Assembly (NCBI RefSeq): GCF_023746595.1
Contig: NZ_CP080572.1
Location: 620,001-684,000 of the forward strand
Origin: Thermococcus argininiproducens
GTDB lineage: Archaea; Methanobacteriota_B; Thermococci; Thermococcales; Thermococcaceae
Direction of reading: 5' to 3'
Length of the DNA stretch: 64,000 nucleotides
Part shown: positions 47,811 to 56,167 of the stretch, piece after piece
Position numbering within the stretch: position 1 is the stretch's first letter
Layout: every line of letters begins with the position of its first letter
Translations under genes and position numbers: made by a program
The notes under the pieces: generated by a model
The model's input: only the letters and a program-made list of their open reading frames with translations
Databases searched by the model: none
Told to the model about the DNA's origin: nothing

Positions 47811-49205
47811 TTTTTGGGAAGACTCCTTCCGAGAGGGAAGAGTGTAGACACTCTAAAGGTGGGCACCGAAAGACTTAAATACTTTTTACTCTGCTGCATA
47901 GTAATGAGTGAGTCCAATGTACTTGACGCAAAAGAATCACCTCCGAGTGGACAAGAAGACTTACAAACTTCTTCGTATACTAACTCACTTATCCAAAGAC
48001 TTGTACAACCTCACTTTGTACGTGACGAGACAACACTACGAACTTAATGGAATTTTTCTACCCTATGCTAGGGCCTACCACTTGCTCAAAAACAGCATCC
48101 CGTACAAATTATTGCCAAGTCAAGCGGCCCAGCAAACCATGAAAATCGTGGAGAGAAACTACCGCTCATTCTTCAGACTATTAAAAGAGCGAAAGAAAGG
48201 TAACTACAATAGGCCAATTCGCCCGCCAAAGTTTTTACCGAAAGACGGGCATTTCCTCCTAATCTTCCCTTACCAGTCCTTCAAGGTTAAAGAGGATAAA
48301 GTCATCCTAACCCTCGGGCGAAACTTTGCCAAAAAGTTTGGCGTAATGCACCTTGAAATCCCCCTCCCAAAGAATGTCAAGGGGCATAGAATAAAGGAAA
48401 TCCGCATTTTGCCAAAGTATAACGCCTTGTGGTTTGAGGTTGAGTACGTTTACGAGGTTGAGCCTGAAAAGAAGGGTTTGGATTACTCAAAGTACTTGGC
48501 TATTGATTTGGGTGTTGATAATTTTGCAACTTGTGTCTCCACCACTGGGACGGCCTTCGTTGTTGAAGGCCGGTGGTTGAAGAGTTTTAACCAGTGGTGG
48601 AATAAGAAAAAAGCCAAGTTGCAAAGCCAATATGACAAACAAGGAGTAAAATTCGGCAGAAGGATGGCTCGGCTTTTGAGGAAGAGAAAGAACGTGATGA
48701 ATAATTTCATGAATCAAGCCGTGAATTACATCATCAAGTACTGCTTGGAGAATAAGATTGGAAGCATTGTAATTGGAAAGTTGGAAGAGGCGAAGCAGAG
48801 GATTTCCTTGGGGAAAGTGAATAATCAGAACTTCCAATTCATTCCTTACGGCCTCTTCAAGCGAAAATTAAAGGCAAAGTGCGAGCGTTACGGGATTAAC
48901 TTCATTGAAGTTGATGAAGCTTACACGAGTAAGGTTGATGCCTTGGCTTTAGAGCCTTTGGAAAAGAAGGAAAAGTATTGGGGGAAGAGGGTGAAGAGAG
49001 GCCTCTTTCAGTCTTCAACTGGAGTTTTAATTAATGCTGATGTGAATGGTGCTTTGAACATTTTGCGGAAAGTAGCCGGCGATTCCCTCGTTGGAGGGAT
49101 AGTCGGTAGTGGCCGCGTGAACCGGCCCGTGAGAGTGAGGCTACCGGCAACGGGACGCCGAATGAACTCTCACAAAGCCCCGTCCATAAGGGCGGGGCAG
49201 TTCAC
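47811..49205 (+). mobile_element. IS200/IS605-type element with tnpB only (complete)
   Basis: About 1,395 bases. The left end follows TTTTATC and contains CTCCTTCCGAGAGGGAAGAG and GTGTAGACAC palindromic parts, then AAAGGTGGGCACCG and a TTAAATAC promoter. The right end is a CCCCGTCCATAAGGGCGGGG hairpin ending GTTCAC at 49205. There is no tnpA, no inverted termini and no target duplication. It is the likely source family of relics A and B. Confidence 0.85.
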
Positions 49206-49269
49206 TTCTTTTGAAGGTTTGTATTTTAGATACTCTTCGGTGATGAGTATTGAAAAAGTTAAAAATTAA
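47917..49269 (+). CDS. tnpB: TnpB / OrfB protein, zinc finger missing
   Basis: About 450 residues. RuvC motif I is AIDLGVDNFATC and motif III is INADVNGALNIL. Motif II reads SIVIGKLEEAKQ, without the Glu seen in many TnpB. The zinc-finger region has no Cys pairs: after VDEAYTSK it runs VDALALEPLEKKEKYW. Both departures are shared with a known branch of OrfB proteins, but they make nuclease activity uncertain. The frame reads past the element's right end at 49205 to a chromosomal stop at 49269. GTG 47908 is an alternative start. Confidence 0.88.
   Translation: MYLTQKNHLRVDKKTYKLLRILTHLSKDLYNLTLYVTRQHYELNGIFLPYARAYHLLKNSIPYKLLPSQAAQQTMKIVERNYRSFFRLLKERKKGNYNRPIRPPKFLPKDGHFLLIFPYQSFKVKEDKVILTLGRNFAKKFGVMHLEIPLPKNVKGHRIKEIRILPKYNALWFEVEYVYEVEPEKKGLDYSKYLAIDLGVDNFATCVSTTGTAFVVEGRWLKSFNQWWNKKKAKLQSQYDKQGVKFGRRMARLLRKRKNVMNNFMNQAVNYIIKYCLENKIGSIVIGKLEEAKQRISLGKVNNQNFQFIPYGLFKRKLKAKCERYGINFIEVDEAYTSKVDALALEPLEKKEKYWGKRVKRGLFQSSTGVLINADVNGALNILRKVAGDSLVGGIVGSGRVNRPVRVRLPATGRRMNSHKAPSIRAGQFTSFEGLYFRYSSVMSIEKVKN
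49075..49205 (+). ncRNA. Possible omega (guide) RNA at the right end of the element
   Basis: Overlaps the tnpB tail. AGTCGGTAGTGGCCGCGTGA and GTGAGAGTGAGG are kept in relics A and B, and the segment ends in the CCCCGTCC/GGGCGGGG stem, the layout of guide RNAs of this family. The guide would begin at 49206. Not shown to be expressed. Confidence 0.4.
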
Positions 49270-49285
49270 AGTTCGAAATTAAATC

Positions 49286-50332
49286 ATGCTGCTTGAAATA
49301 CTCCTAGGAATAATACTCCTTTGGGATGGTTATTTCTTCTTAAAGTATTTACTCAGCCTTTTTAACCCATATAAAACTAGAGGGCATCTTCCCATTATTA
49401 GTGTTTTAATACCAGCATACAATGAGGAAAGGACTATCGTTGAGACAATAAAGTCAGTTCTCTCTCAAGATTATCCGAATTTTGAGGTAATTGTCATTGA
49501 TGATGGGAGTGAAGATGGTACTTTTGAAAAGGCGAACTTAGTCTCTCATCCGAATCTTAGAGTTTTCAAAAAGGAACATGAGGGGAAAGCAAGAGCTCTG
49601 AACTTTGGTCTCTCAAAAGCCAGAGGAGAGATAATAGTTACCACTGATGCAGACACTGTATTGGCACCAAATGCATTGAGAGGATTGATTGAACGTATCT
49701 ATTCAAAGGAGATTGTAGGAGTTGGTGGTCAAGTTCGAGTTTTGGGAAGCTCTTTCCTTGATAGAGCTCAAGATGTTGAACATCTCAGGATAGCCATGTT
49801 TAGAAGGGCCAAAGAACTTGAGGATCTAAGTGTTGCTCCAGGTCCAATATCGGCTTTTAGAAAGGATGCCTTAGAAAAAATTGGAGGTTTTGTTGATAGT
49901 GAAGTTGAAGATTATGCAACTACAAAGGAAATCAAAAAGTTAGGAAAAGTTGTGTATGCCCCAAAGGCAAAAGCCTATACAAAAATGCCAAAAACACTTA
50001 AAGTTCTCTGGAAACAGCGAAAGAGATGGTTTATTGGGGATTTGAAGCACTTAGGGGGAGGGTTTGAAAAAGAGCTGGGCTTCCTACTTTTGGGAGATTT
50101 TATAGCTTTTTTGGATATAGTGATTCCTGTTGTACTTATTTTAACTAAAAACTGGAGCTTATTCACTCTATTCATGGGCTTTGAAATTTTAACTTCTCTT
50201 ATTCCTACGGTGGTGGAGGGAGGCGCAGTAGTAAATGCTGTGATTTTTCCATTCTTTTTGTGGTATTGGGCCATTTTCTATTTGTCACTTCACGTTTATG
50301 GGTACTTTTCCGAGCTTTGCCACAAAATTTAA
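49286..50332 (+). CDS. Membrane-bound family 2 glycosyltransferase
   Basis: 348 residues. An N-terminal helix is followed by the GT-A domain: SVLIPAYNEERTI, VIDDGSEDGT, TTDADTVLAP (DxD type), SEVEDYATT and QRKRW (QxxRW), then three C-terminal helices. This arrangement is that of processive or lipid-linked sugar transferases. The sugar is unknown. The start is 17 bases after the end of the tnpB frame, with no ribosome site, so it is probably leaderless from TTAAAAATTAAAG. Confidence 0.88.
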   Translation: MLLEILLGIILLWDGYFFLKYLLSLFNPYKTRGHLPIISVLIPAYNEERTIVETIKSVLSQDYPNFEVIVIDDGSEDGTFEKANLVSHPNLRVFKKEHEGKARALNFGLSKARGEIIVTTDADTVLAPNALRGLIERIYSKEIVGVGGQVRVLGSSFLDRAQDVEHLRIAMFRRAKELEDLSVAPGPISAFRKDALEKIGGFVDSEVEDYATTKEIKKLGKVVYAPKAKAYTKMPKTLKVLWKQRKRWFIGDLKHLGGGFEKELGFLLLGDFIAFLDIVIPVVLILTKNWSLFTLFMGFEILTSLIPTVVEGGAVVNAVIFPFFLWYWAIFYLSLHVYGYFSELCHKI

Positions 50333-50346
50333 ATAATTGAAAGTTT

Positions 50347-50372
50347 CTATATAGACTATATACTCTATATAG
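50347..50372. promoter_or_regulatory. 26-bp near-perfect palindrome upstream of PiT transporter
   Basis: CTATATAGA C TATATA C TCTATATAG: the arms match except for one symmetric position. It starts 49 bases before the ATG and lies where the TATA box or transcription start should be (TTTAAATAATT at about 50329-50339 is the likely TATA). A dimeric regulator responding to phosphate is a reasonable guess. Confidence 0.45.
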
Positions 50373-50395
50373 TTATGTAACAAGGGGAGAGAAAA

Positions 50396-51316
50396 ATGGA
50401 ATGGGTCATATTTCCAGCTCTTTTTATGGCATGGGCTATAGGTGTAAATGATAGTGCAAAAGCAGTTGGCACTGCTGTAGGTTCTGGATTATTAGGATTT
50501 AAAAAAGCCATTCTAATTATTGTAATATTCACTACTCTTGGCGTGTTTTTTGGGGGGAGAGGAGTTTCTGCAACTGTTGGAGAGTTGGGTATGGAGTTAA
50601 GTACTAATTCAATAGGAGTAGTTCTCTTTAGTGCTGCCACAGCTGTTACTGTCTCGAGCATGAGAGGTTTGCCCATCTCAACTACTCAATCAATTATTGG
50701 CGGGTTAGTAGGGGCAATTTTGGCATTTGATTTGAGAGTGAAGTGGGGAATTCTCCTCAGGGTGGTTTTTGCTTGGGTCTTGTCTCCCCTAGCAGCTGCT
50801 TTTGTGGCAGTTGTTGTTTATGAAATTTATACAAGGCTGTTCAAAGGAATAAAACAAATCCAGCTTATTGAGGTAATGTATAAGTGGCTTATTTTCACGA
50901 GTGCAGCATTTTCTGCTTTTAATTTAGGAGCAAATGAGCTCTCTAATGTTGTAGGGCTAATGGGGGTTATAGGTGTTAATGGTTTCTTTAAAGGTATTCT
51001 TTCTCTAGCACTGGCTTTTGGGGCATTAACATTCAGTTATGAGGTAATTATGAGTATTGGTAAAAAGCTAACTCCCCTTGATCCTCGATTGGCCTTTTCA
51101 TCTCAATTTGGCTCTGCGATAGCCGTGACTACTGCAAACGTTTTGGGTCTTCCTGTTAGTTCTGGCCAGGCTGTGATTGGAGGAGTGACAGGGTTAGGTC
51201 ATTACGTAGGTAACCCTATTAATTGGGAGCTAGCTCGTGGTATAGTATTAAGTTGGCTTTTTACTCCACTGATTTCTGGAAGTTTGACATTCTTGTTTTT
51301 GCACTTGCTTCCGTAG
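50396..51316 (+). CDS. PiT family inorganic phosphate transporter
   Basis: 306 residues, about ten hydrophobic segments in two repeats. The signature GVNDSAKAVGTAVGSG is near residue 15, GLPISTTQSIIGGLVG near 90, and the second repeat has NLGANELSNVVGL and LPVSSGQAVIGGVTG. It moves phosphate with a cation. AGGGGAGAGAAAA precedes the ATG. Monocistronic by spacing. Confidence 0.93.
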   Translation: MEWVIFPALFMAWAIGVNDSAKAVGTAVGSGLLGFKKAILIIVIFTTLGVFFGGRGVSATVGELGMELSTNSIGVVLFSAATAVTVSSMRGLPISTTQSIIGGLVGAILAFDLRVKWGILLRVVFAWVLSPLAAAFVAVVVYEIYTRLFKGIKQIQLIEVMYKWLIFTSAAFSAFNLGANELSNVVGLMGVIGVNGFFKGILSLALAFGALTFSYEVIMSIGKKLTPLDPRLAFSSQFGSAIAVTTANVLGLPVSSGQAVIGGVTGLGHYVGNPINWELARGIVLSWLFTPLISGSLTFLFLHLLP

Positions 51317-51358
51317 GTTTTTAAACCCAAAATTTTGAAACTGTTGTGGTGAGAGAAA

Positions 51359-53101
51359 ATGAGTGAGTTCAGATTTGAGATAAAGGCGAGAGACGCAGCG
51401 GGTAGAATAGGGCGAATTGAAGTCAATGGAAAGAAACTGGAGACTCCGGCAATAATGCCGGTTGTAAATCCAAAGCAGCTTATAGTGACTCCAAAAGAAC
51501 TGAAAAAGATAGGATTTGGCATCATTATCACAAACTCTTATATCATTTACAAAGACGAAAAGCTTAAAGAAGAGGCTCTTGAAAAGGGTATCCATGATCT
51601 CCTGGATTATGACGGAATAATAGAAGTGGATTCTGGCAGTTTTCAGCTTATGCGATATGGAGGAGTTGACATAAGTAATAGGGAGATAGTTGAGTTTCAA
51701 CATAAAATCGGGGTAGACATAGGAACTTTTCTTGACATTCCCACAATACCCGATGCCCCCAAAGAAAAAGCTGAAGATGACCTGAAAATAACTCTTGAGA
51801 GGGCTAGAGAAGCTGAAGAACTTAAAAACATAGCAATGAATGCGACAGTTCAAGGCTCAACACATCTTGATTTGAGAACTTATGCGGCCAAAAGACTTAG
51901 TGAAATGAACTTTGAGATTCATCCTATAGGGGCAGTTGTTCCTCTTATGGAAAGTTATCGATATAAGGACTTAGTTGACATTGTTATAGCTTCAAAGGTC
52001 GGTTTGAGGCCAGATAGACCAGTTCATTTATTTGGGGCTGGACACCCAATGATATTCGCTCTTGCCGTGGCCATGGGGATTGATCTCTTTGACTCTGCAT
52101 CTTACGCCCTTTATGCGAAGGATGATCGTTATATGACTCCTGAAGGAACCAAACGGCTCGAAGAGCTTGAATATTTCCCGTGTTCCTGTCCAGTCTGCTC
52201 TCGTTACACTCCCCAAGAGTTAAGAGAAATGCCGAAAGAGGAGAGAACAAGATTATTGGCCCTTCACAACCTCTGGGTCATTAGGGAGGAACTTAACAGA
52301 GTAAAACAAGCAATAAAAGAAGGTACTCTCTGGGAATTGGTGGATGAACGCTCGAGGTCTCATCCCAAGATGTTTGCCGCTTATAAAAGACTCCTTGAGT
52401 ATAAAAAGTATCTAGAGGAAAATGAACCAATAACAAAGGCTTCAGCCTTTTTCAAAGTGAGTGAAGAAATGATGAAAACACCAGTAGTTTTAAGGGCTAA
52501 AACAAGGGCTAAGAAGGTTAAAGAGAAATTCTCGAAAACAATGAGACATCCAATTTTTGGAGAGATCCCAAAATATCTTGGCTTGAGTTTTCCTTTTGCT
52601 CAAAGTGAAGGTGAAGAGGACTTTGTTATAGAAAAGCCCAGTAAAGATGAAGTTAAGTTTTACGTCCAAGCAGTCGCTGAATACCAGTTCGGAGAAGGGG
52701 CAAGTGAAGCGTTTAAGGATGTTTTTGTCGAATTATCTAGGAAAACAGGAATGCCAAGACAAATAAAAGTTAAAGGCAAGCATATAGCAACTTTTAGGGC
52801 TGAGGATGGCCTTTTAACTCTTGGAATTGAAGGAGCTAAGAGACTTCACTCATTTCTTCCGTATCCGAGGATGAGGGTTGTTGTCAATGAGGATGCAGAA
52901 CCTTTTGCAAAAAGAGGAAAAAATGTCTTTGCAAAGTTTGTAATTGATGCCGATGAGAGTATAAGGCCTTATGATGAAGTGCTTGTAGTGAATAAGAATG
53001 ATGAACTTTTGGCAACTGGGCAAAGCTTATTGAATGGTAGAGAACTAAAGATTTTCCAGCAGGGATTGGCTGTAAAGGTAAGGAGAGGAATTGAACGGTG
53101 A
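51359..53101 (+). CDS. tgtA: Archaeosine tRNA-guanine transglycosylase
   Basis: 580 residues. It swaps guanine 15 of archaeal tRNA for preQ0, the first step of archaeosine. VDSGSFQLMRYGG has the conserved Asp91, FLDIPT the other catalytic region, and CSCPVCSRY the zinc ligands. The C-terminal part (from about 500) is a PUA domain (DGLLTLGIEGAKRL...YDEVLVVNKNDELLATG). GGTGAGAGAAA precedes the ATG. Confidence 0.96.
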   Translation: MSEFRFEIKARDAAGRIGRIEVNGKKLETPAIMPVVNPKQLIVTPKELKKIGFGIIITNSYIIYKDEKLKEEALEKGIHDLLDYDGIIEVDSGSFQLMRYGGVDISNREIVEFQHKIGVDIGTFLDIPTIPDAPKEKAEDDLKITLERAREAEELKNIAMNATVQGSTHLDLRTYAAKRLSEMNFEIHPIGAVVPLMESYRYKDLVDIVIASKVGLRPDRPVHLFGAGHPMIFALAVAMGIDLFDSASYALYAKDDRYMTPEGTKRLEELEYFPCSCPVCSRYTPQELREMPKEERTRLLALHNLWVIREELNRVKQAIKEGTLWELVDERSRSHPKMFAAYKRLLEYKKYLEENEPITKASAFFKVSEEMMKTPVVLRAKTRAKKVKEKFSKTMRHPIFGEIPKYLGLSFPFAQSEGEEDFVIEKPSKDEVKFYVQAVAEYQFGEGASEAFKDVFVELSRKTGMPRQIKVKGKHIATFRAEDGLLTLGIEGAKRLHSFLPYPRMRVVVNEDAEPFAKRGKNVFAKFVIDADESIRPYDEVLVVNKNDELLATGQSLLNGRELKIFQQGLAVKVRRGIER

Positions 53102-53170
53102 ATTTTTCGTTTTGCTCCAGCAACGCAATCTTTTTATTTTTGCTGCAGGTAATTAAGAAGAGGTGAAGAT

Positions 53171-54838
53171 ATGAGTAAAGTCGGTATTGTTTATGGGGAA
53201 TCAAGCACTGATTACTTTACTTTTATTGTTGATCCAAGAAACATGCCCAATTTTGGTGAATTTGTGGTAGTTAAGAATAGAAACGGAGATGAGGTTCTTG
53301 CAGTTGTTAAAGGCGTGAGAAATATAAACTGGCTCATGGGAGCTGGGAAAGGAAGTTATGACTATATTGAAAAAACAGTCAATGTTTTTTCTAAAGGTGT
53401 CATCGATAAAAGTGAGTCGATAATAGCTAGTGCTAAGGTTCTAGGTGTTCTTAAGACTAAAGAGGACATAGAAAGGGGAAATTTTGAATTCAGACAAATA
53501 CCAAATAGAGTGCCTATTAAACCAGGGGAAGTGGTTAAGCTAGCAAACGATGAAGACCTGAAGAAGATTTTTTCTAATGGCCACATAAAAATTGGCCGTC
53601 TTTTGGCGAGAGAAAATGTTGAAGTTGGATTGGATGTAAATAAGCTTGTTTCAAGGCATTTTGCAGTTTTAGCTGTTACGGGAGCAGGGAAATCTAATAC
53701 TATAGCAGTTCTCTCAAAAGAAATTATTGATAAGACAAATGGAACCATAGTTATTCTCGATCCTCATGGCGAATATTCAACCCTTTCGTGGAGAAGTTCA
53801 AAGGTAAATCCAATAAAGGCTACTATTGATCCAGCGAAAATAAAAGTAAGTGAGCTTGCGACACTCTTAGGAGTCGCAGAAAATGCAGCACTTCAAAGGA
53901 GATTCTTGAGTCTGGCCTATTATACTGTGGAATGGGAAGCAAAGAAGAACTCAAAGATTTTGGGGGGCATGGCCTTTGTAAATGCCCTAGAAAATAAAGT
54001 TGAAGAATGGATTCGAGCGTATGAAAGTAAAGAGAAAGGTGAAGATGTTATTATTAAATATTACGATTCTCAAGGAAAGCAACTAGAAAGGAAAATACAG
54101 TCGCGAGATCTAGACTCACTAATAAGATTAAAGGACTATCTTCAAGAACTTAAAACCAATTTTGGCGAGTTCATAAAGCTAGGAAACATATTATCGGAAA
54201 TAGTCCCTGGAATGGTTAATGTTATAGATTTAAGTGGTATGGAAGAGGATCAAATGATTGCCCTTGCATCTTATCTTTTAAGAGGAATATTAAAACACAG
54301 GGTTCAGTACATGAAGGCAGTTAGAATGAATGATTCTTCAAAAATAAGAGAAACCAGAGAAAAGTTCCCGGCATTAACAAAGCCCATTCTCGTGATAGTT
54401 GAGGAAGCCCATATATTTGCTCCTCGGGAACACAAAACTCAAGCCGCTTACTGGCTGGGTAAGATCGCTAGGGAAGGAAGAAAATTTGGTATAGGGCTTG
54501 GTATAGTATCTCAAAGGCCTAAGAAACTTGATGATGATATACTGAGTCAAACAAACACGAAAATAATCCTTCGGTTAGTCGAGCCTCATGACCAAAGATA
54601 CGTACAACAGGCAAGCGAACAAATAAGCGAGGATTTGCTTATAGACATAGCCGCTCTTGGAATTGGTGAAGCTGTAGTAGTAGGCTTTGCGATACCGTTA
54701 CCTGCTATGGTAAAAATATACAACTTTAAAGAAGAGTTTAATGGATATTACGGTGGAGGGGATATTGATATCGTAAAAGAATGGAGTGAGATTGAGGAGG
54801 AGAGTGAGATAACACTGGAAGATCTTGCAGGTGAATGA
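53171..54838 (+). CDS. herA: HerA bipolar DNA helicase/translocase
   Basis: 555 residues. An N-terminal HAS barrel is followed by a FtsK/VirB4-like ATPase with Walker A VTGAGKSNT (about 169-177) and Walker B ILVIVEEAHIFAP. The block IAREGRKFGIGLGIVSQRPKKL has the sensor Gln and Arg finger. It pumps DNA for NurA during end resection. First gene of herA-mre11-rad50-nurA. GAGGTGAAGAT precedes the ATG, and the promoter region has CAGCAA/TTGCTG arms about 25 bases apart. Confidence 0.96.
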   Translation: MSKVGIVYGESSTDYFTFIVDPRNMPNFGEFVVVKNRNGDEVLAVVKGVRNINWLMGAGKGSYDYIEKTVNVFSKGVIDKSESIIASAKVLGVLKTKEDIERGNFEFRQIPNRVPIKPGEVVKLANDEDLKKIFSNGHIKIGRLLARENVEVGLDVNKLVSRHFAVLAVTGAGKSNTIAVLSKEIIDKTNGTIVILDPHGEYSTLSWRSSKVNPIKATIDPAKIKVSELATLLGVAENAALQRRFLSLAYYTVEWEAKKNSKILGGMAFVNALENKVEEWIRAYESKEKGEDVIIKYYDSQGKQLERKIQSRDLDSLIRLKDYLQELKTNFGEFIKLGNILSEIVPGMVNVIDLSGMEEDQMIALASYLLRGILKHRVQYMKAVRMNDSSKIRETREKFPALTKPILVIVEEAHIFAPREHKTQAAYWLGKIAREGRKFGIGLGIVSQRPKKLDDDILSQTNTKIILRLVEPHDQRYVQQASEQISEDLLIDIAALGIGEAVVVGFAIPLPAMVKIYNFKEEFNGYYGGGDIDIVKEWSEIEEESEITLEDLAGE

Positions 54839-54839
54839 A

Positions 54840-56162
54840 ATGAAATTTGCTCACATAGCAGATGCTCATCTGGGAAGGGAGCAGTTCCAACAACCTTTTA
54901 GGTACAGAGATTATCTAAACGCTTTTAGACAGGCTATAGAAAAGTCAATAGATGAGAGAGTAGACTTTATACTACTTGCAGGTGATCTTTTTCACGTAAG
55001 CAAGCCATCTCCAAAAGCTATTAGAGACGCAGTAGAAATTTTGAGCTTAGTGAAGAAAAAGAATATACCCGTTTTTGCAATAGAGGGAAACCACGATAAA
55101 ACAATAAGAGAAACTTCAATATACGATCTGCTTGAGCATTTGGGATTAATATACACTGTTGGAATAAAGAAAACTCCAAGAGAGAGCGAGTTTCAGAAAA
55201 GTGTCAAGAAGGGAAATCTCTATCTTGTCTATGGGGTTTTTGGGGATATTGAAATTTATGGTCTAAGACATAACAACAGATGGCAACTTATTAAGAATGG
55301 ACGAAGTATCCTAAAGAGTATTTTTAGAGGAGGTTCTAATTCAGTTCTAATGCTTCACCAAGCAATTGATTATCTTGCTGAGGGCACACCCTACAAAGAT
55401 GCCTTTGACTTGAAACTCAGTGAGATTCCAGAAGGATTTAGGTACTATGCATTGGGACATATCCACATGAAAAAGGAACTTAGAAAAGAAGAAAGTGGTC
55501 TTTCGGGGGATATTATATATCCGGGATCATTAGAACGAACTGAAATTAGAGAAGCGAGTCACAAGATAACTTACGATAGGAGAATAAGTGTTAAAAAACT
55601 TGAGGAGAACATTAAGGGCTTCTATGTTGTTGAGGACTTTGAGCCACGTTTCGTAGAAATAGAAACTCGACCATTTTATAATGTCCTAATAAAAGGAAAT
55701 TCAAAAATAGAACTCAGAAATAAGATTTCTGATATTAGGGAACATGTAGAAAAAGATAGTATAGTACTCATAACTCTTGAAGGGGTTGTTAAAGGAGGAG
55801 TGCATGTAAGCGAGTTCTATGATCTGTTAAAAGATTGGGATCTCTCATATTACAATTTTAATAATAGAGTGTCTTCAGAGGTAGTGGGGATAGATCCAAC
55901 GAAAACTGTAGACGAGCTTTTAAATGAGATATTGTCTGATTTTGAAAGAGATTTATTCTTACAACTTGCGAATGATCCAAGAAAGTTCTCAGAAGAACTT
56001 GATAACTTTATTGATTGGTTGATGGGGGTATATAAACATCCTAAGTCCTCAAGGGAGGCGCGAATTATTGAGGAGGAAAATAAAGAGAGACAAAAGGAAG
56101 ATAAACCCAAGGTAAAGGGTCCCAAAGCTAAGACTATTGATGCTTGGCTTGGTATGAGGTGA
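54840..56162 (+). CDS. mre11: Mre11 double-strand break nuclease
   Basis: 440 residues. Metallophosphoesterase motifs are ADAHLG (Asp, His), LAGDLFH, GNHD, and later LMLHQA and GHIHM. A charged C-terminal region (about 380-430) would hold the Rad50-binding part. ATG 54840 is one base after the herA stop, with GGTGAATGAA upstream. It trims and opens DNA ends with Rad50. Confidence 0.97.
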   Translation: MKFAHIADAHLGREQFQQPFRYRDYLNAFRQAIEKSIDERVDFILLAGDLFHVSKPSPKAIRDAVEILSLVKKKNIPVFAIEGNHDKTIRETSIYDLLEHLGLIYTVGIKKTPRESEFQKSVKKGNLYLVYGVFGDIEIYGLRHNNRWQLIKNGRSILKSIFRGGSNSVLMLHQAIDYLAEGTPYKDAFDLKLSEIPEGFRYYALGHIHMKKELRKEESGLSGDIIYPGSLERTEIREASHKITYDRRISVKKLEENIKGFYVVEDFEPRFVEIETRPFYNVLIKGNSKIELRNKISDIREHVEKDSIVLITLEGVVKGGVHVSEFYDLLKDWDLSYYNFNNRVSSEVVGIDPTKTVDELLNEILSDFERDLFLQLANDPRKFSEELDNFIDWLMGVYKHPKSSREARIIEEENKERQKEDKPKVKGPKAKTIDAWLGMR

Positions 56163-56167
56163 GAGAA

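Noticed and set aside
47811-49205. Target-site duplication around the tnpB elements
   Set aside because: None seen, as expected for IS200/IS605-type insertion.
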